Below are positions 12,631-23,256 of a stretch of 42,589 nt of DNA, piece after piece. How positions within the stretch are numbered: position 1 is the first letter of the stretch; each line of letters starts with the position of its first letter. Below the pieces are notes generated by a model, which searched no databases, was not told where the DNA came from, and saw only the letters and a list, made by a program, of their open reading frames with translations. Both the position numbers and the translations under genes were made by a program. The stretch lies in NCBI GenBank assembly GCA_001970855.1, contig LSSN01001064.1, positions 1 to 42,589 on the forward strand, read 5' to 3'. This DNA comes from Smittium culicis. Its lineage: Eukaryota > Kickxellomycota > Harpellomycetes > Harpellales > Legeriomycetaceae.

Positions 12631-15099
12631 GATATATTAAAATTTAGATATTATATATAATTTTATTCACTCTTTAATTTAAACCGAAATTCTCCAATAA
12701 TAATTCTTTTTGAGCTAATTACTAATAGCATTTTAAGTAATTTTTGATTTTGATGACATTTTTTTCGTTTAATAGTTTTTTTTATCATTCTGTGTATATT
12801 AATATCAGCTTTTTTTATCATATTAAAAGGGCAAGAAAATAAATACCTTTTTTTAAAATATCCAATTATTAGCTATAAATTTAGTCGCATTTTTATTCTT
12901 TTTAAAGCCGCAAAAAATTTCTTTACTAAATCTTAAAATAATTAAAACATACAATTAAAAATGAATAAAATTGAATTAAAATAATTTCCATTCTTACACT
13001 ATAAGTGAAAATAGCATTGTTTTTTTTTCTAAAAAAATAAAATCGCAGATTAAAAAAATGTATTAATTCACTAAAATCAAATTCAGATTTTATTTTAGTG
13101 CACCCAATCAATTATAGAAGAGTTTTAAGCTAATATTTCGTCACTCTATTTTAATAAAATCCAAAAAAAATTCAAGTAATGTTGCCATTATTTTTTTTTC
13201 CATATTATATTGAAATTTAGCTGAATATATCAGCGCTTGTTAGAGATATTCATTGAATTAATTCATATCTGTGCGAAAAAAAAATTTTTTTTCAATAGAA
13301 ATAGGAATTAACCGCAAAATAATGGTTAAAATCGATTTTTATGGCACATCTTTAAGCAGGACACTGCGGATAAACAATATATATATATTTTATAATTTCG
13401 TTTATCAATAGGATAATCAAGGTTTGATCCAAATTTGATATAGAAAAGCTCGGCAAATTATAACTAAATAATGAAAAAATTAATTCAACCTCATCTGAAA
13501 AAATATATCACAAAATAAAATAAACATTTTTATTCAAATGTAATAAGCCGAAAAGGTGATCATATCAATCTAATTAATTTAAATCAAAATTCAAATATTA
13601 GATTCATTAGCGTTTATAAATATATATATAAATAAAATCTTTTTAGGTTCTATTATTTATGTAAATGGTGAGGGGGAAAAAAAAAACAATATTTATATAT
13701 AAACCTAAAATAATATCTCGATTTAAGACGAGGAAACAAGTAATTATTACATATTTGCAAAAAAATCTAGTTTCAAAAATTGCAGCTTTATTTAAAAATA
13801 AACAAGAAAAACATTTGATGTTAATAAAATTGTTATAAATTAAATCATTTCTATTAGCCATATTTTACCATAATCAATTTTTTAAAAAATTTTAAAATTT
13901 CTATTTTTATCGCTTATATAGAACTATAAAATTTTTTCATTTTTCTTATGTAAACGACGATTTCAAAAAAAAAAAAAAAAACTTTTTAAAAAAATTGGAT
14001 AAATTCTCATAAAAGAAAAGTATGAAGAATATTATAATTTCACAAAAAATACAAACATATCTCAATGACTAAAAAAATATTTAATGTAAACTATAAAAGA
14101 AAAAAAGCAATAAAAATAAATATTTGGTACAAACTAAGCTCGAGTCTATGTTAGATGACTATGACCCAAAAATAATCTAATATAATTGAATTTATAGCTA
14201 CTTTCTATTTGATAATTTCCGAATCCACAGAATATTAACAGAGTATATTTTAAAAAAATTCATTATATTTAAATAAAAAAGATACAAAAATAAAAGAAAA
14301 AAATTACGAAAAGTATTTATTTCAGGTATAAAAGATTAAAATTTTCGAAGCTGAAGTGTATAAAAATTTATTAAATTAAAAATCAAATATTTTATACATT
14401 TATATTATGTTTTGCGCAGTGAAGTAATAAGATAAAATATTTCAAGTAGGATTAATGAAATGTGTTTCCAAATTATTGCTTAGTAATAAGCAATGATTAA
14501 TATTCAATATAAAAAAGAAATTTAAATGAATTATAAAAATTTATCAATGGTGTAAACAGTAAATTATGCATCTATAGTATCCTTTATATATTTTCTTTTA
14601 TAAAGATACTCTACAGGAATAAATAATTTCAAATTATAGAATATTATACTTCAGAATATAAAAATAAATTCTTTAAATTTCTTCATGCTATTATAATATT
14701 AAAAAATAATTGAAATTCATGCTTAATCAAGTCAATATCAATCCAAATTATTGTTTGAACAAGTAAAACAACTACCAAATCATAATAAGATCAAACTAGA
14801 CACAAAAGAACTGTAAATAAGCAAAAAAACCCATAAAAAAACTTGAAAGTTTACCGAATTCTTTACGGATCAATACCATCGATTGAATAGGAATCCTTGA
14901 GTTCTAATATTTCTATAAATGAGCGCAAGATATAAGAAATTATTTCAAAAAAAAATATCTATGATTAATTATATACAGCCGCTTAACTATCAATCAAAAT
15001 GTGATTTATAGATACCTTATTTTAGAATTTATGGATTTAGATAGTACTATAGCAAGAAAATAACTTATATCACTACTTTAAAAAGCATAGTAAAAGATA

Positions 15100-17250
15100 A
15101 TTTAGGAATTTAAGTGTCCAAAAATCCATAAATCATTTTCTCGGGTGCTATGGGAATAAAATTTTCCGATATTTTAGCTACAGTAGCTCAACTCAGATTA
15201 GATATCATGAAAATATGCAGTAACTTGGCTGAATAGCAAAAATACTGGTCTGGTCCTAATACAAATCGCAGATAGATCAAGAGGCAAAGACTGAACTCAT
15301 ACCAAAGAAATCAACAGTAATAATTCTTCGTGTTGATAACTTTAAAAACCGCAAAAAGAACATTATTACAAACTATTCGTAACACAGCAACTCTATTAAA
15401 GAACCAAGCAGCACAGGCGAAATAACCGTAGAAGCCACTATGGATACTTCAGAGTCCAAAAAAAATTTCCGCTTTTGAGTCGCGGTCCCAGAATGAAGCT
15501 TCAGTAAAGCTCAATAATTTCCAATATCCCTACTTTCAGGACTTCTAGTGATTCACGATCTTCTGGAATTGAATAACCTTTATCTATAGAAATCGAAGAG
15601 TTTCAAATATTTAGTTATTCTCAAGGAGCCCGCAATCCAGAGAACGATAATCTGGAAAAATCAATTAAAAACACGTGTATGCCAACAGTTTCTCTCAGAG
15701 TGTTCAGGAATCAAGATTTTCTCTGATTTAAGCGATACAGAATCGGTAATTGATGTTGCACTCAGATAATTCCCAGGCTTATAGAAATAATAAAACTTAA
15801 TTTTTATCAATTCCAAGAGGGTAATAAAAATATTGTACTATCTTTAAATCTGAAGTGACGTTATCGTTCTATAATAATCTATTCAGAAAATAACACGAAA
15901 TCAACCTAAACCAAGGAATTAAGCATGAGGTACACAAAATTACTGGATATCTCAGAATAAATATGTAACCGCTGCAATAGGATCAAAAATTATTCCCAAT
16001 TAAAATATTTATTTTAAAATATGAAAAAAACTATATCTCTAAGTATATTAATGGCACAGAAAAAATGATCGATCTCAGAGAAATCATTTTCGACCATAAA
16101 ATAGGAGTATGAAATCCAAGAAATGGAAACACTTTTATCAATTATAGAATAGAAAAAGTTTAATTCATTTTGTTTATAATCAGCATAACGGTAGGCCAAA
16201 ATTCTCTGAATTTATGGTGGTCATAGTGGGAAAGCCTATAGACACTACAAATCATAGAACTTAATCTCTAATGCAGTTCAAAAAACCCCCAAGAGAGCGA
16301 CTGACTATATTATAGTTACCCCAATGTGGAAATTCACAGTTTAGTTCGTGAGTTATGAAGAGATATTGGAGTCTCATCCAATACTACTCCATGAATATAT
16401 AGTAGTGCCAGAATCCAAAAGCTGAAAATAAAAGCTATGCAAAAACGAACACATTCATTTGATGTCATTGATAATAAGTGGTATGCTTTCAAAGAAAAAT
16501 TTCTCTCGGAACTTGAAAAAATACTGTAGTTTTCAATGCACGAAATCTCATCATAGGTCCCGATAATTTAATACACAACAGATATTTATGGGTATGGAAA
16601 AATAAAATAAAATAAAATAAAATAAAATAAAATAAAATAAAATAAAATAAAATAAAATAAAATAAAATAAAATAAAATAAAATAAAATAAAATAAAATAA
16701 AATCAAAGAAAAAGAACCTTGAGAATATCATATCTATAGATCATGTTTAGTTTGATAGCAATTTTTAAAAATAAACATATACCATTCAAAATTCCAAGTG
16801 TAAAAAACATCATTGACGGAGATAACGGATAAATCAAAAGGGCTAGAAAAATTCCAGATAATAAAATGATTTTTTCGCAAAACTGGATGATGAATGGTTG
16901 AATCTACTTTTAAAGTCTTAAACAGATTCCAGCCGAGTAATTAGCTGTCTGTGATAATGGGGCCCTTCTTCCGAATTATCAAATAGGAATCATTTTGCTA
17001 TACTTTATCGGCTTTTATGGTTATCTGGATTTCTTCAAGAATCAAAATAAAGCTGAATTAATGAAACTAAAAAAAGAATGGAGCAAGGAATATTTAAACA
17101 AGAAAAAATAGCGCCAAAAGAAAGGCGAAAAGACGGTTAAAAATTTAAAGATGTCGAATTAGTCGAAGTTCGGATACTATTATAATCCCAATGTACAATT
17201 ACAAAGTGTAAAAACAAAGAAACATAGCTAAAATATATTCAAATACTCAT
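15100..17250. other. Compositionally distinct island, probably a decayed element
   Basis: This stretch is visibly richer in G and C and less homopolymeric than its surroundings, like formerly coding DNA, yet both strands are full of stops. Plus-strand pieces such as TRVCQQFLSECSGIKIFSD (near 15,675) and LLPNYQIGIILLYFIGFYGYL (near 16,965) look protein-like. A fragment containing FNARN near 16,535 faintly resembles the GDFNA motif of LINE endonucleases, but the rest of that domain is not recognisable. I can only say that it is probably an old mobile-element or gene relic interrupted by a microsatellite. Confidence 0.35.
16598..16703 (+). repeat. (AAAAT)n microsatellite
   Basis: About 21 nearly perfect copies of a five-base AAAAT/ATAAA unit. 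On the minus strand it creates a spurious open frame of repeated Phe-Ile-Leu-Tyr, which should not be annotated as a protein. The near-perfect array implies recent slippage compared with the decayed DNA around it. Confidence 0.95.
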
Positions 17251-19713
17251 ATGAATATTATTTCTAAAATTGCTAAATGCTACTAAGGTATTTTAATCAT
17301 ATGCAAAACCATTAAATTTGGATAGTATTACACATAAACTATTTATATATCAAAGCCTATAGAAATGTACTCGTAAACACTGTTACTAAAGGAAAAAAAA
17401 ACTCTAAGTTCGCATCAAATTCTGGATATTCCTCATGAAGGTATTTTTTATATGTACCACCTGGTCAGAATATTCAAATTTCGACTCTTACAACTTATTA
17501 TTAGTAATTATACAAATAAACTAGCAGATTCTGTTCTAGTTCTAGAATATCTAAATAAATGTCCTCTCCGAGATTAATTTTAAAAAAAATAAAATATTAA
17601 GGTGTCGAAATATATATATGAAATGTATGTACAGTTGATTTAGATTAATGATCAATATAAATAGTAATTTGGATAAATTTGAAAATAAAATTTTAAATTT
17701 CGGCAAATGAGAGCATAATAAATCCAGAATGAGACATTTTACAAAATAATAATCATCATTACAGGCTATCTAGGAGTTTTTAAAGAGCTTTATGGAAATA
17801 TAGTCAATATGGAATATCGTAATTCAAGTTAATAGAGAAATGCAATGTGCTAAAACTGAATATTATTTGTAAACTATATTAAAACTATGGCTGTTTTATT
17901 ATTACAAAAAGTGGGGTTTTTGAAATTATATTATTAATCATTAAAATGCATAACTCATTAATATATCAAATAAAATAAAATTTAGATTCTTTTCATAAGT
18001 TCATAAACTATTCAAATTTTTGTGTCTATATATAATTTTAATCAATAATCGATTATAAAAAATTAACGTTTAATTTTATATCTATATACTAGTTATTTAA
18101 ATTCATTATAATTCTTAAATTGAGTAATTATCTGATGCCGATTTTAATTAATCTCTACAAAATTATGAACTTTGAGCCACAAAACTAAAATTTTGTTTAG
18201 GTGTTGAAAAAAAATTATCGGTGGAGAAATAAAAAACCACCACGGAAAAAGGATTTTAAAGATATTGGCTTAATACTTCAACCTTATGGGAATTTATTAG
18301 AAAAATTTATTAGGCGATGGTTCCGTGAATAAAAAAGTAAAACTTTCTTTAAAATTTCTTGGGCAAGGTGACTACATTTTCAGCTAGATTTATAACTCTT
18401 GAGACTAAAAGTCTAACGCAGTTAATTTTACGAGCATTTATGGTGCTTTTTATTATTGATTTTGCATTAAAAATAGTAAATTTGGTTAGTTATTATATAA
18501 TTTGCTCTGAAGATCAAGATATTTAGTAAATTTGGTATTTCTTTGCTTTTATTATATAGTGAGACAAGGCATTGGAGTTAAATTGGTTTATTATGGGGTT
18601 GTGTATAATACATTTTTTTTGTATTGGAGTATCAAAAGGTAGTTTTTTTTTTTATAAAGTTTATTAGAAAGTTGGAAAATGACAATTTAAGTAATAATTG
18701 ATGTAAAGGCCGCACAAAATAAATTTTTGGCGCTAGCATAGAAAACAAAAAAAGCTTTGGTGAGCTTAAATCAGGATGCGAAATCAATTCGCCACCCAGG
18801 ATCAACATGTAGTTGCAATTAGATTTATAATCTAAAAAAAACTTGTTCTAATTTTAAATGAGATAATAGCAAATAGAAACGGCTGAATTTAGGTATAACA
18901 GGGCTTGATCCAAATTATTAGACGCTTTTCGATTTGTATGTAAGGCTTAGTAATCTGTTAATTTTACTTGTTTATTTGATTTAGAAATTATTGGATAGAT
19001 TTTGAGACCCTTGATCAATGCGAGATAAAGATACAATTTATTGGATGAAAGTTTGATATACAGCTAATAAGATAACAGGCTATATAATGAAAAAAAAAAA
19101 AAAAACAATGAGCCAAAATGAGAAAATTAAGCAAACGAATGAATCATTTGTTATTAATATTAGCGGATTTGATTATTAAAACTTGCAGAATCACAAAAAA
19201 GTGGTGTGTAATTTTTTACGCAATTTTTATTAATTTCTATAAAATCCATAAAAAAAGAATCGCGTTTTTTATAATTTTTAAGTATACTATTTAGTAAACA
19301 TTTTTTCTACTGAAGTAATCATTATATGGAAGATTAACTTTTTAGGCGCAAAATCCATTTCTAACACAAATAATACGACTTATATACACGTATCACTGTC
19401 TTTAATATAAAAAAAAACCTTGTTCTCATTATTTTTTTACAATAATTTTTTTCACTTTAAAAACTGCAGAAACTCAAAGATTTGAGTTTTTTTTTCCAGA
19501 ATTTATAAACATTAACTGTGATATACACACCATTAATAATAATATTCATCAAAACAAAAAAAAAATACAACGCTTATCAAAAATTTCAATTATTGAGCGA
19601 GCTATCAATTTAACTTATTTCCGAAAATTCGCCAGGCCATTTATTAATTCAATTATTATTATTATTTTTAGAAATATAAATTCCTTCAACCATATATCGG
19701 AAAATAAGTTAAA
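17251..19713. other. AT-rich region upstream of the first gene
   Basis: No gene is visible. It contains T-rich and A-rich tracts (for example near 19,088) and several GC-richer islands around 18,200-18,450 and 18,700-18,810 that do not translate into anything recognisable. The last few hundred bases presumably hold the promoter of the gene starting at 19,714. No clear TATA box stands out from the AT-rich background. Confidence 0.5.
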
Positions 19714-20610
19714 ATGTATGTTCCACCGCATTTAAGAAATAAATCTGCTAAGCCTGAATCGCTTACATCCAAAGATGATGGATCCAATTTGAATAATAAT
19801 AAAGATGATATAACCGTATTTAAATCTGAAATCAATGAAATTTCTAAGGGTATATCCAATATGAAAGTTGATAAAGACATTCAGACGAACAAAGGTATTT
19901 TTTTTTATTTTGTATATGACAGTATTAACATACAAGTTAATTTTTTTTAGGCTTATAAATTTTTAAAAAAAAAAAATTTAAAAATTATTATAATTTCACT
20001 AAATATAGGATTCAGGAGTAACCTTAGAAACAATGCAGGATACAAAAATAAAAGTTTAAATAAATCCCCTAAAATCCGGGATACCTTTGTGTCACCAAAA
20101 ATCAACCCCCACCCAAAAAGTGTAGATATAGACATAAATAACAGCTCAAAAAATAAGACAAACATAAGAAAGAAAAAATGTAGCGGGAAGAAATCTGCAG
20201 AATTAAATAAACTAGATTCGCTACAAAAAAAAGAGCCTGTAACTCCTGTGACTGATTCTCGTATAATTTTAAACAGTTCTCCTGCAAATCTCACTATGCC
20301 CAAGAACAATATAAATCAAGAAACCCAAAAGGTTATACCATCTTCTGTTAGGCCAAATGGCACTTTAAGAAAAGAAAGAAAAGTTAGACCTGGGTTTCAA
20401 AGTATAGAAGCCAGAGAAATATATGTGGTGCCTCAAAGAAGAGCTGACTACAAATCGAAGTCTAATGATAATACTCCGCCATTCCAAACAAAGCCCAGTA
20501 GCAGTAGTAGCGAAATTCATTCATCACAATCTGCTCAAAGTTTCCTTAAAGATTACTTACCTCAGTCGGGCACAATAGATTGGGCCGACGATGACTTTTT
20601 GGCTGCGTAA
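19714..20610 (+). CDS. PYM/WIBG-like Mago-binding protein
   Basis: Two exons, 19,714-19,894 and 20,009-20,610, joined across a 114-nt intron (GGTATTT donor, ATATAG acceptor), give about 260 residues. The earlier acceptor-like TTTTTAG at 19,950 would run into a stop, so the later one is used. Residues about 169-200 (VIPSSVRPNGTLRKERKVRP onward) closely match the Mago-nashi-binding motif of PYM/WIBG, the ribosome-associated factor that strips exon-junction complexes from spliced mRNA in the cytoplasm. In known PYM proteins this motif is at the N-terminus; here it is in the C-terminal half. The N-terminus carries MYVPPHLRN, a short motif seen in several RNA-linked proteins, and the C-terminus ends in an acidic GTIDWADDDF tail. 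The rest is Ser/Lys/Asn-rich and probably disordered. The gene converges with the minus-strand gene at 21,094. The alternative is an unrelated protein that acquired the motif. Confidence 0.72.
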
Positions 20611-21093
20611 TTAAAAAAAAAAACTCACTTCTTTTCTCACAGAACTAAATAACTACAAGAAATTCAACGGTTTTTTTTATTTATTAAAAAAAAAAGAAAT
20701 AGAAACAGCTCTAAGTGGAATTTATTTAACGCGTTTTTTATGTGAAAATCCGAAAGAAATAGGGTTTAAAATGGGGTTAACCATTAATAACTTGCTTGAA
20801 AAAAAATTATAATAAGAATTATCATTAATACTTGTACTAACACTATAGGGTCTAAAACTTAGACCATCACTCCTTTCATTTCATATTTCTTTCCAATTTA
20901 GTTTCTTTATACTTATTTTTAAAAATTATCTGTATTTATCTATTTAACTAATCTAATAAATATTTTTCATATTCAAGCTAGTAAATCAAGTAAAGTATAG
21001 TTCTTTGTCATTTACAACTACTTATAAGTAATATTAACACTTTTGTAAAAGAGATTATAATTGTCATGACTATTAAATAAAAGAAAAAAAAAG
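20611..21093. other. Convergent intergenic region
   Basis: Shared 3' region of two converging genes. It is AT-rich with several poly(A)/poly(T) tracts suited to cleavage and polyadenylation on both strands. No additional gene or structured RNA is visible. Confidence 0.6.
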
Positions 21094-22129
21094 TTAAATG
21101 CCAAATCCAACATTTCTACCTCTATTCTTCATTTTGCGCATTTCTAGTCCCATTTGGAACTGCTTTTCTAAATTGGATGATATTTCTCTATTAGTAGAAG
21201 CTTCAATCGCAGACGTGTAAGTATTAGACGACTCAGTTGCTGGCTTTCCAGCGGCCGAGGCATTGGCATCAATGCCATTCTTCTTTGCACCCATCAGTCT
21301 AAGGAACTTGTTCTTCCTCGCGTCGTTAGCAAAGCTCGACTTTTCCCACTGGTTCCATTTTGTTGAGCCTGAATTTAAACCTGCATCAGCGTTCGAAGAA
21401 GAATTAACCTCATTTTCGCTTATAACTGGATTATCCTTATTAACCGTGAAATTTTATTTTTGAGCAGCATTAAGAGTATATAATGATTTATAAAGTTAAT
21501 AAAAGAAAAAAATCATTTAAATATAATTGATAAATTTTTTGGTGTGTAGAGATTATGGCGATATGATACTTTAAGTGTTTATTATAAAAAGAGTAAAATA
21601 TCGGACTTACCACCGTATCAATCCTGGCGCTAGAATTTTTTTCTTCTGCTGATTCATTGTCTAATTTTCTTTTTTTGGATTTTGAATCTTTTTTATCAGA
21701 TTTTTTAGAATCAAAATCGTTCTTATCACCCTCGCTCTTAACACGTTTTTTATTCTGGGATTTATCTTTCTTCTCCTTTTTATCGCTGGATTTATCCTTT
21801 TTATCCTTTTTATCGCTGGATTTATCCTTTTTATCCTTTTTGTCACTTGATTTATCTTTCTCCTTTTTGTCACTTGATTTATCTTTTTTCTTTTTGTCAC
21901 TTGATTTATCTTTTTTCTTTTTGTCGCTTGATTTATCTTTTTTCTTTTTGTCGCTGGAATTATCCTTGGAATTTTCTTTTTTGCATTCAGCACTAGAAGT
22001 TTTATCTACTCGAGCCAATTTAAGCTTTTTTTTTGATTTTTCATCGTTGCTTGAAAGATCAGTTTTTTGATCTATTTCGGTTTTGGAACTATTTGAACTT
22101 TCTGCTTGGCTTTTATCTTTTTTACCCAT
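21094..22129 (-). CDS. Lysine-rich SMAP-domain protein (KNOP1-like)
   Basis: Exon 1 is 22,129-21,611 (173 codons) and exon 2 is 21,435-21,094. The 175-nt intron has a canonical GTAAGT donor and a TAATAAG acceptor, in phase 0, giving 286 residues. The N-terminal part is almost entirely Lys, Asp, Ser and Glu, with seven DKSSDKK-type repeats at about residues 58-123. The C-terminal part contains KWNQWEKSSFANDARKNKFL followed by RLMGAKK, the hallmark of the small acidic protein (SMAP) domain found at the C-terminus of the nucleolar protein KNOP1 and relatives. The layout of a charged repetitive region plus terminal SMAP domain fits a nucleolar or nuclear RNA-associated protein of unknown molecular role. 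The first ATG is followed by GKKDK and no upstream in-frame start is needed. It is divergent from the Hir3-like gene. Confidence 0.8.
21761..21958 (-). repeat. In-frame coding minisatellite (3 x 30 bp + 4 x 27 bp)
   Basis: Three 30-bp units (21,761-21,850) and four 27-bp units (21,851-21,958) lie head to tail. On the minus strand each encodes D-K-K/E-(K/D)-K-D-K-S-S-type blocks, with one extra codon in the 30-bp version. Both unit lengths are multiples of three, so expansion and contraction keep the reading frame. The neighbouring units are very similar, which indicates recent duplication. Confidence 0.92.
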
Positions 22130-23256
22130 GCTTGTATTAATGCTTAGCCGAGTACTTGAATGTATATATGATTTTTTTTCCGAGGGTAGTAAATTTAATT
22201 GTGACGTTAATCACCAAATTTGGGATTTTTTGAAATCAATATATTTCAAAAATTTTAAACTTACAACTTTTTTTTTTTAACAATTATCAAATTTGCAGAA
22301 AATTTTTTTAGGCTGATCTGCTGCCTAAATTAGTAAATATATTTTTAGTGGTTACCAGAAGGATAATAGAATTGAACAGCAGATAATTGGTTCATTGCTT
22401 AGCCCTTTCACGCGCAGTAGACTGTTTTTGATCTGCCAAATATAGCCAACTGTAAACAGAAAAAGTAGTAATGTATCGTGGCATATATACTTATTGGATA
22501 GTATATAATTAGTAGCAAATAATAAAGCTCAAGATAAATAACTGGCAAATCAATTGATTCTATAAGAGCAAGAAAGTTGGCGGAAAAGGATAAAGATAAT
22601 AAAAAGTGTGAAGAAAACCTTATTCCTGATGATAGGGATTAGGCTACTAGATAATGTTTAGATATTCTATTAGATCTAAGCAGGTGTTATCATGGAAATA
22701 CCCAAAGTATATATCATCAGGATTTCAGAAATATACCCTGCTTTTTGTTATTCAGAAATTTAAAGATGGAGAGAATTGAATATTTATATAATGCGATTTT
22801 TTTAGAAAAATGGAATCACGCATTGTAAACATATTATGATTAAGTGGCAATTATTATTTTTTGAGTTTGAGCGCGTTATAAAGAGTTCAGCATTTTTAGT
22901 GGCCCTACTAATTTCTGAAATAAACGCGGGTATTCTATTTGCTAGTGCATTTTTACAGCATCCATCAAACTAAAAAACAACAAACTTTAGTGTTATTTAA
23001 CGTTGAATTTATAATGCTTTTTAATTTATTGGCATTATAAGATTGTTTAATAGAAAATACACTATAATATACTCAATATATATGGACATATGTGTCTAAT
23101 ATTTATAATTTAAGTATTTTCAGTATACCTTTGCTCAAAATAGATCCTTGTTATTGAAATTTGGCCTAACAGTCCCTTTCTATTTTTAAAAGTTCAGCCC
23201 TTCTATAACCTACTCAATAGCTTTTATTCTGTAGGAAAATAATCAATTCAATAAAT
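22130..23256. other. Divergent promoter region with a MITE
   Basis: The 1.1-kb spacer between the starts of the SMAP-domain gene (minus) and the Hir3-like gene (plus). It must hold both promoters. Its centre is occupied by a 188-bp inverted-repeat element (22,403-22,590). No open frame of note and no structured RNA were found. Confidence 0.6.
22403..22590. mobile_element. Short piggyBac-like MITE, copy 1
   Basis: The left end is CCCTTTCACGCGCA, preceded by TTAG. The right end, read as reverse complement, is TCCTTTTCCGCCAAC, followed by TAAA. Both flanks look like eroded TTAA target sites. The internal sequence aligns along its length with the element at 38,258-38,447: shared blocks include TTTGATCT, ATAGCCAACTG and AGCAAATAAT in the same order and spacing. 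The length of 188 bp without coding capacity fits a non-autonomous element mobilised by a piggyBac-type transposase, whose targets are TTAA and whose ends typically start CCYTTT. This copy is the more eroded at its flanks. Confidence 0.72.

Larger units (their letters stand above)
9116..15100. other. AT-rich gene-free stretch
   Basis: No gene is visible. Open frames are short and built of Phe, Ile, Asn, Lys and Tyr, as expected from AT-rich noise. It includes a perfect 11-bp hairpin at 9,598-9,627, a 21-base poly(T) run at 10,375-10,395, an inverted repeat at 10,464-10,547, a 38-bp tandem duplication at 12,555-12,630 and poly(A) runs near 13,967. If the retroelement upstream kept a 3' long terminal repeat, it would lie in the first few hundred bases, but I cannot delimit it. 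Confidence 0.6.

Noticed and set aside
16400..16600. LINE-type endonuclease suggested by FNARN and a preceding helix-like stretch
   Set aside because: Only one short motif fits and it needs a frameshift; no catalytic His/Asp motifs or reverse transcriptase follow.
16489..16731. 80-codon minus-strand open frame rich in Phe, Ile, Leu and Tyr
   Set aside because: It is simply the translation of the (AAAAT)n microsatellite and its flanks; there is no start context, homology or conserved motif.
5603..18920. Repeated TTGATCCAAAT words at about 5,605, 13,424 and 18,904
   Set aside because: An 11-base word with no similarity in its flanks is not enough to define a repeat family.
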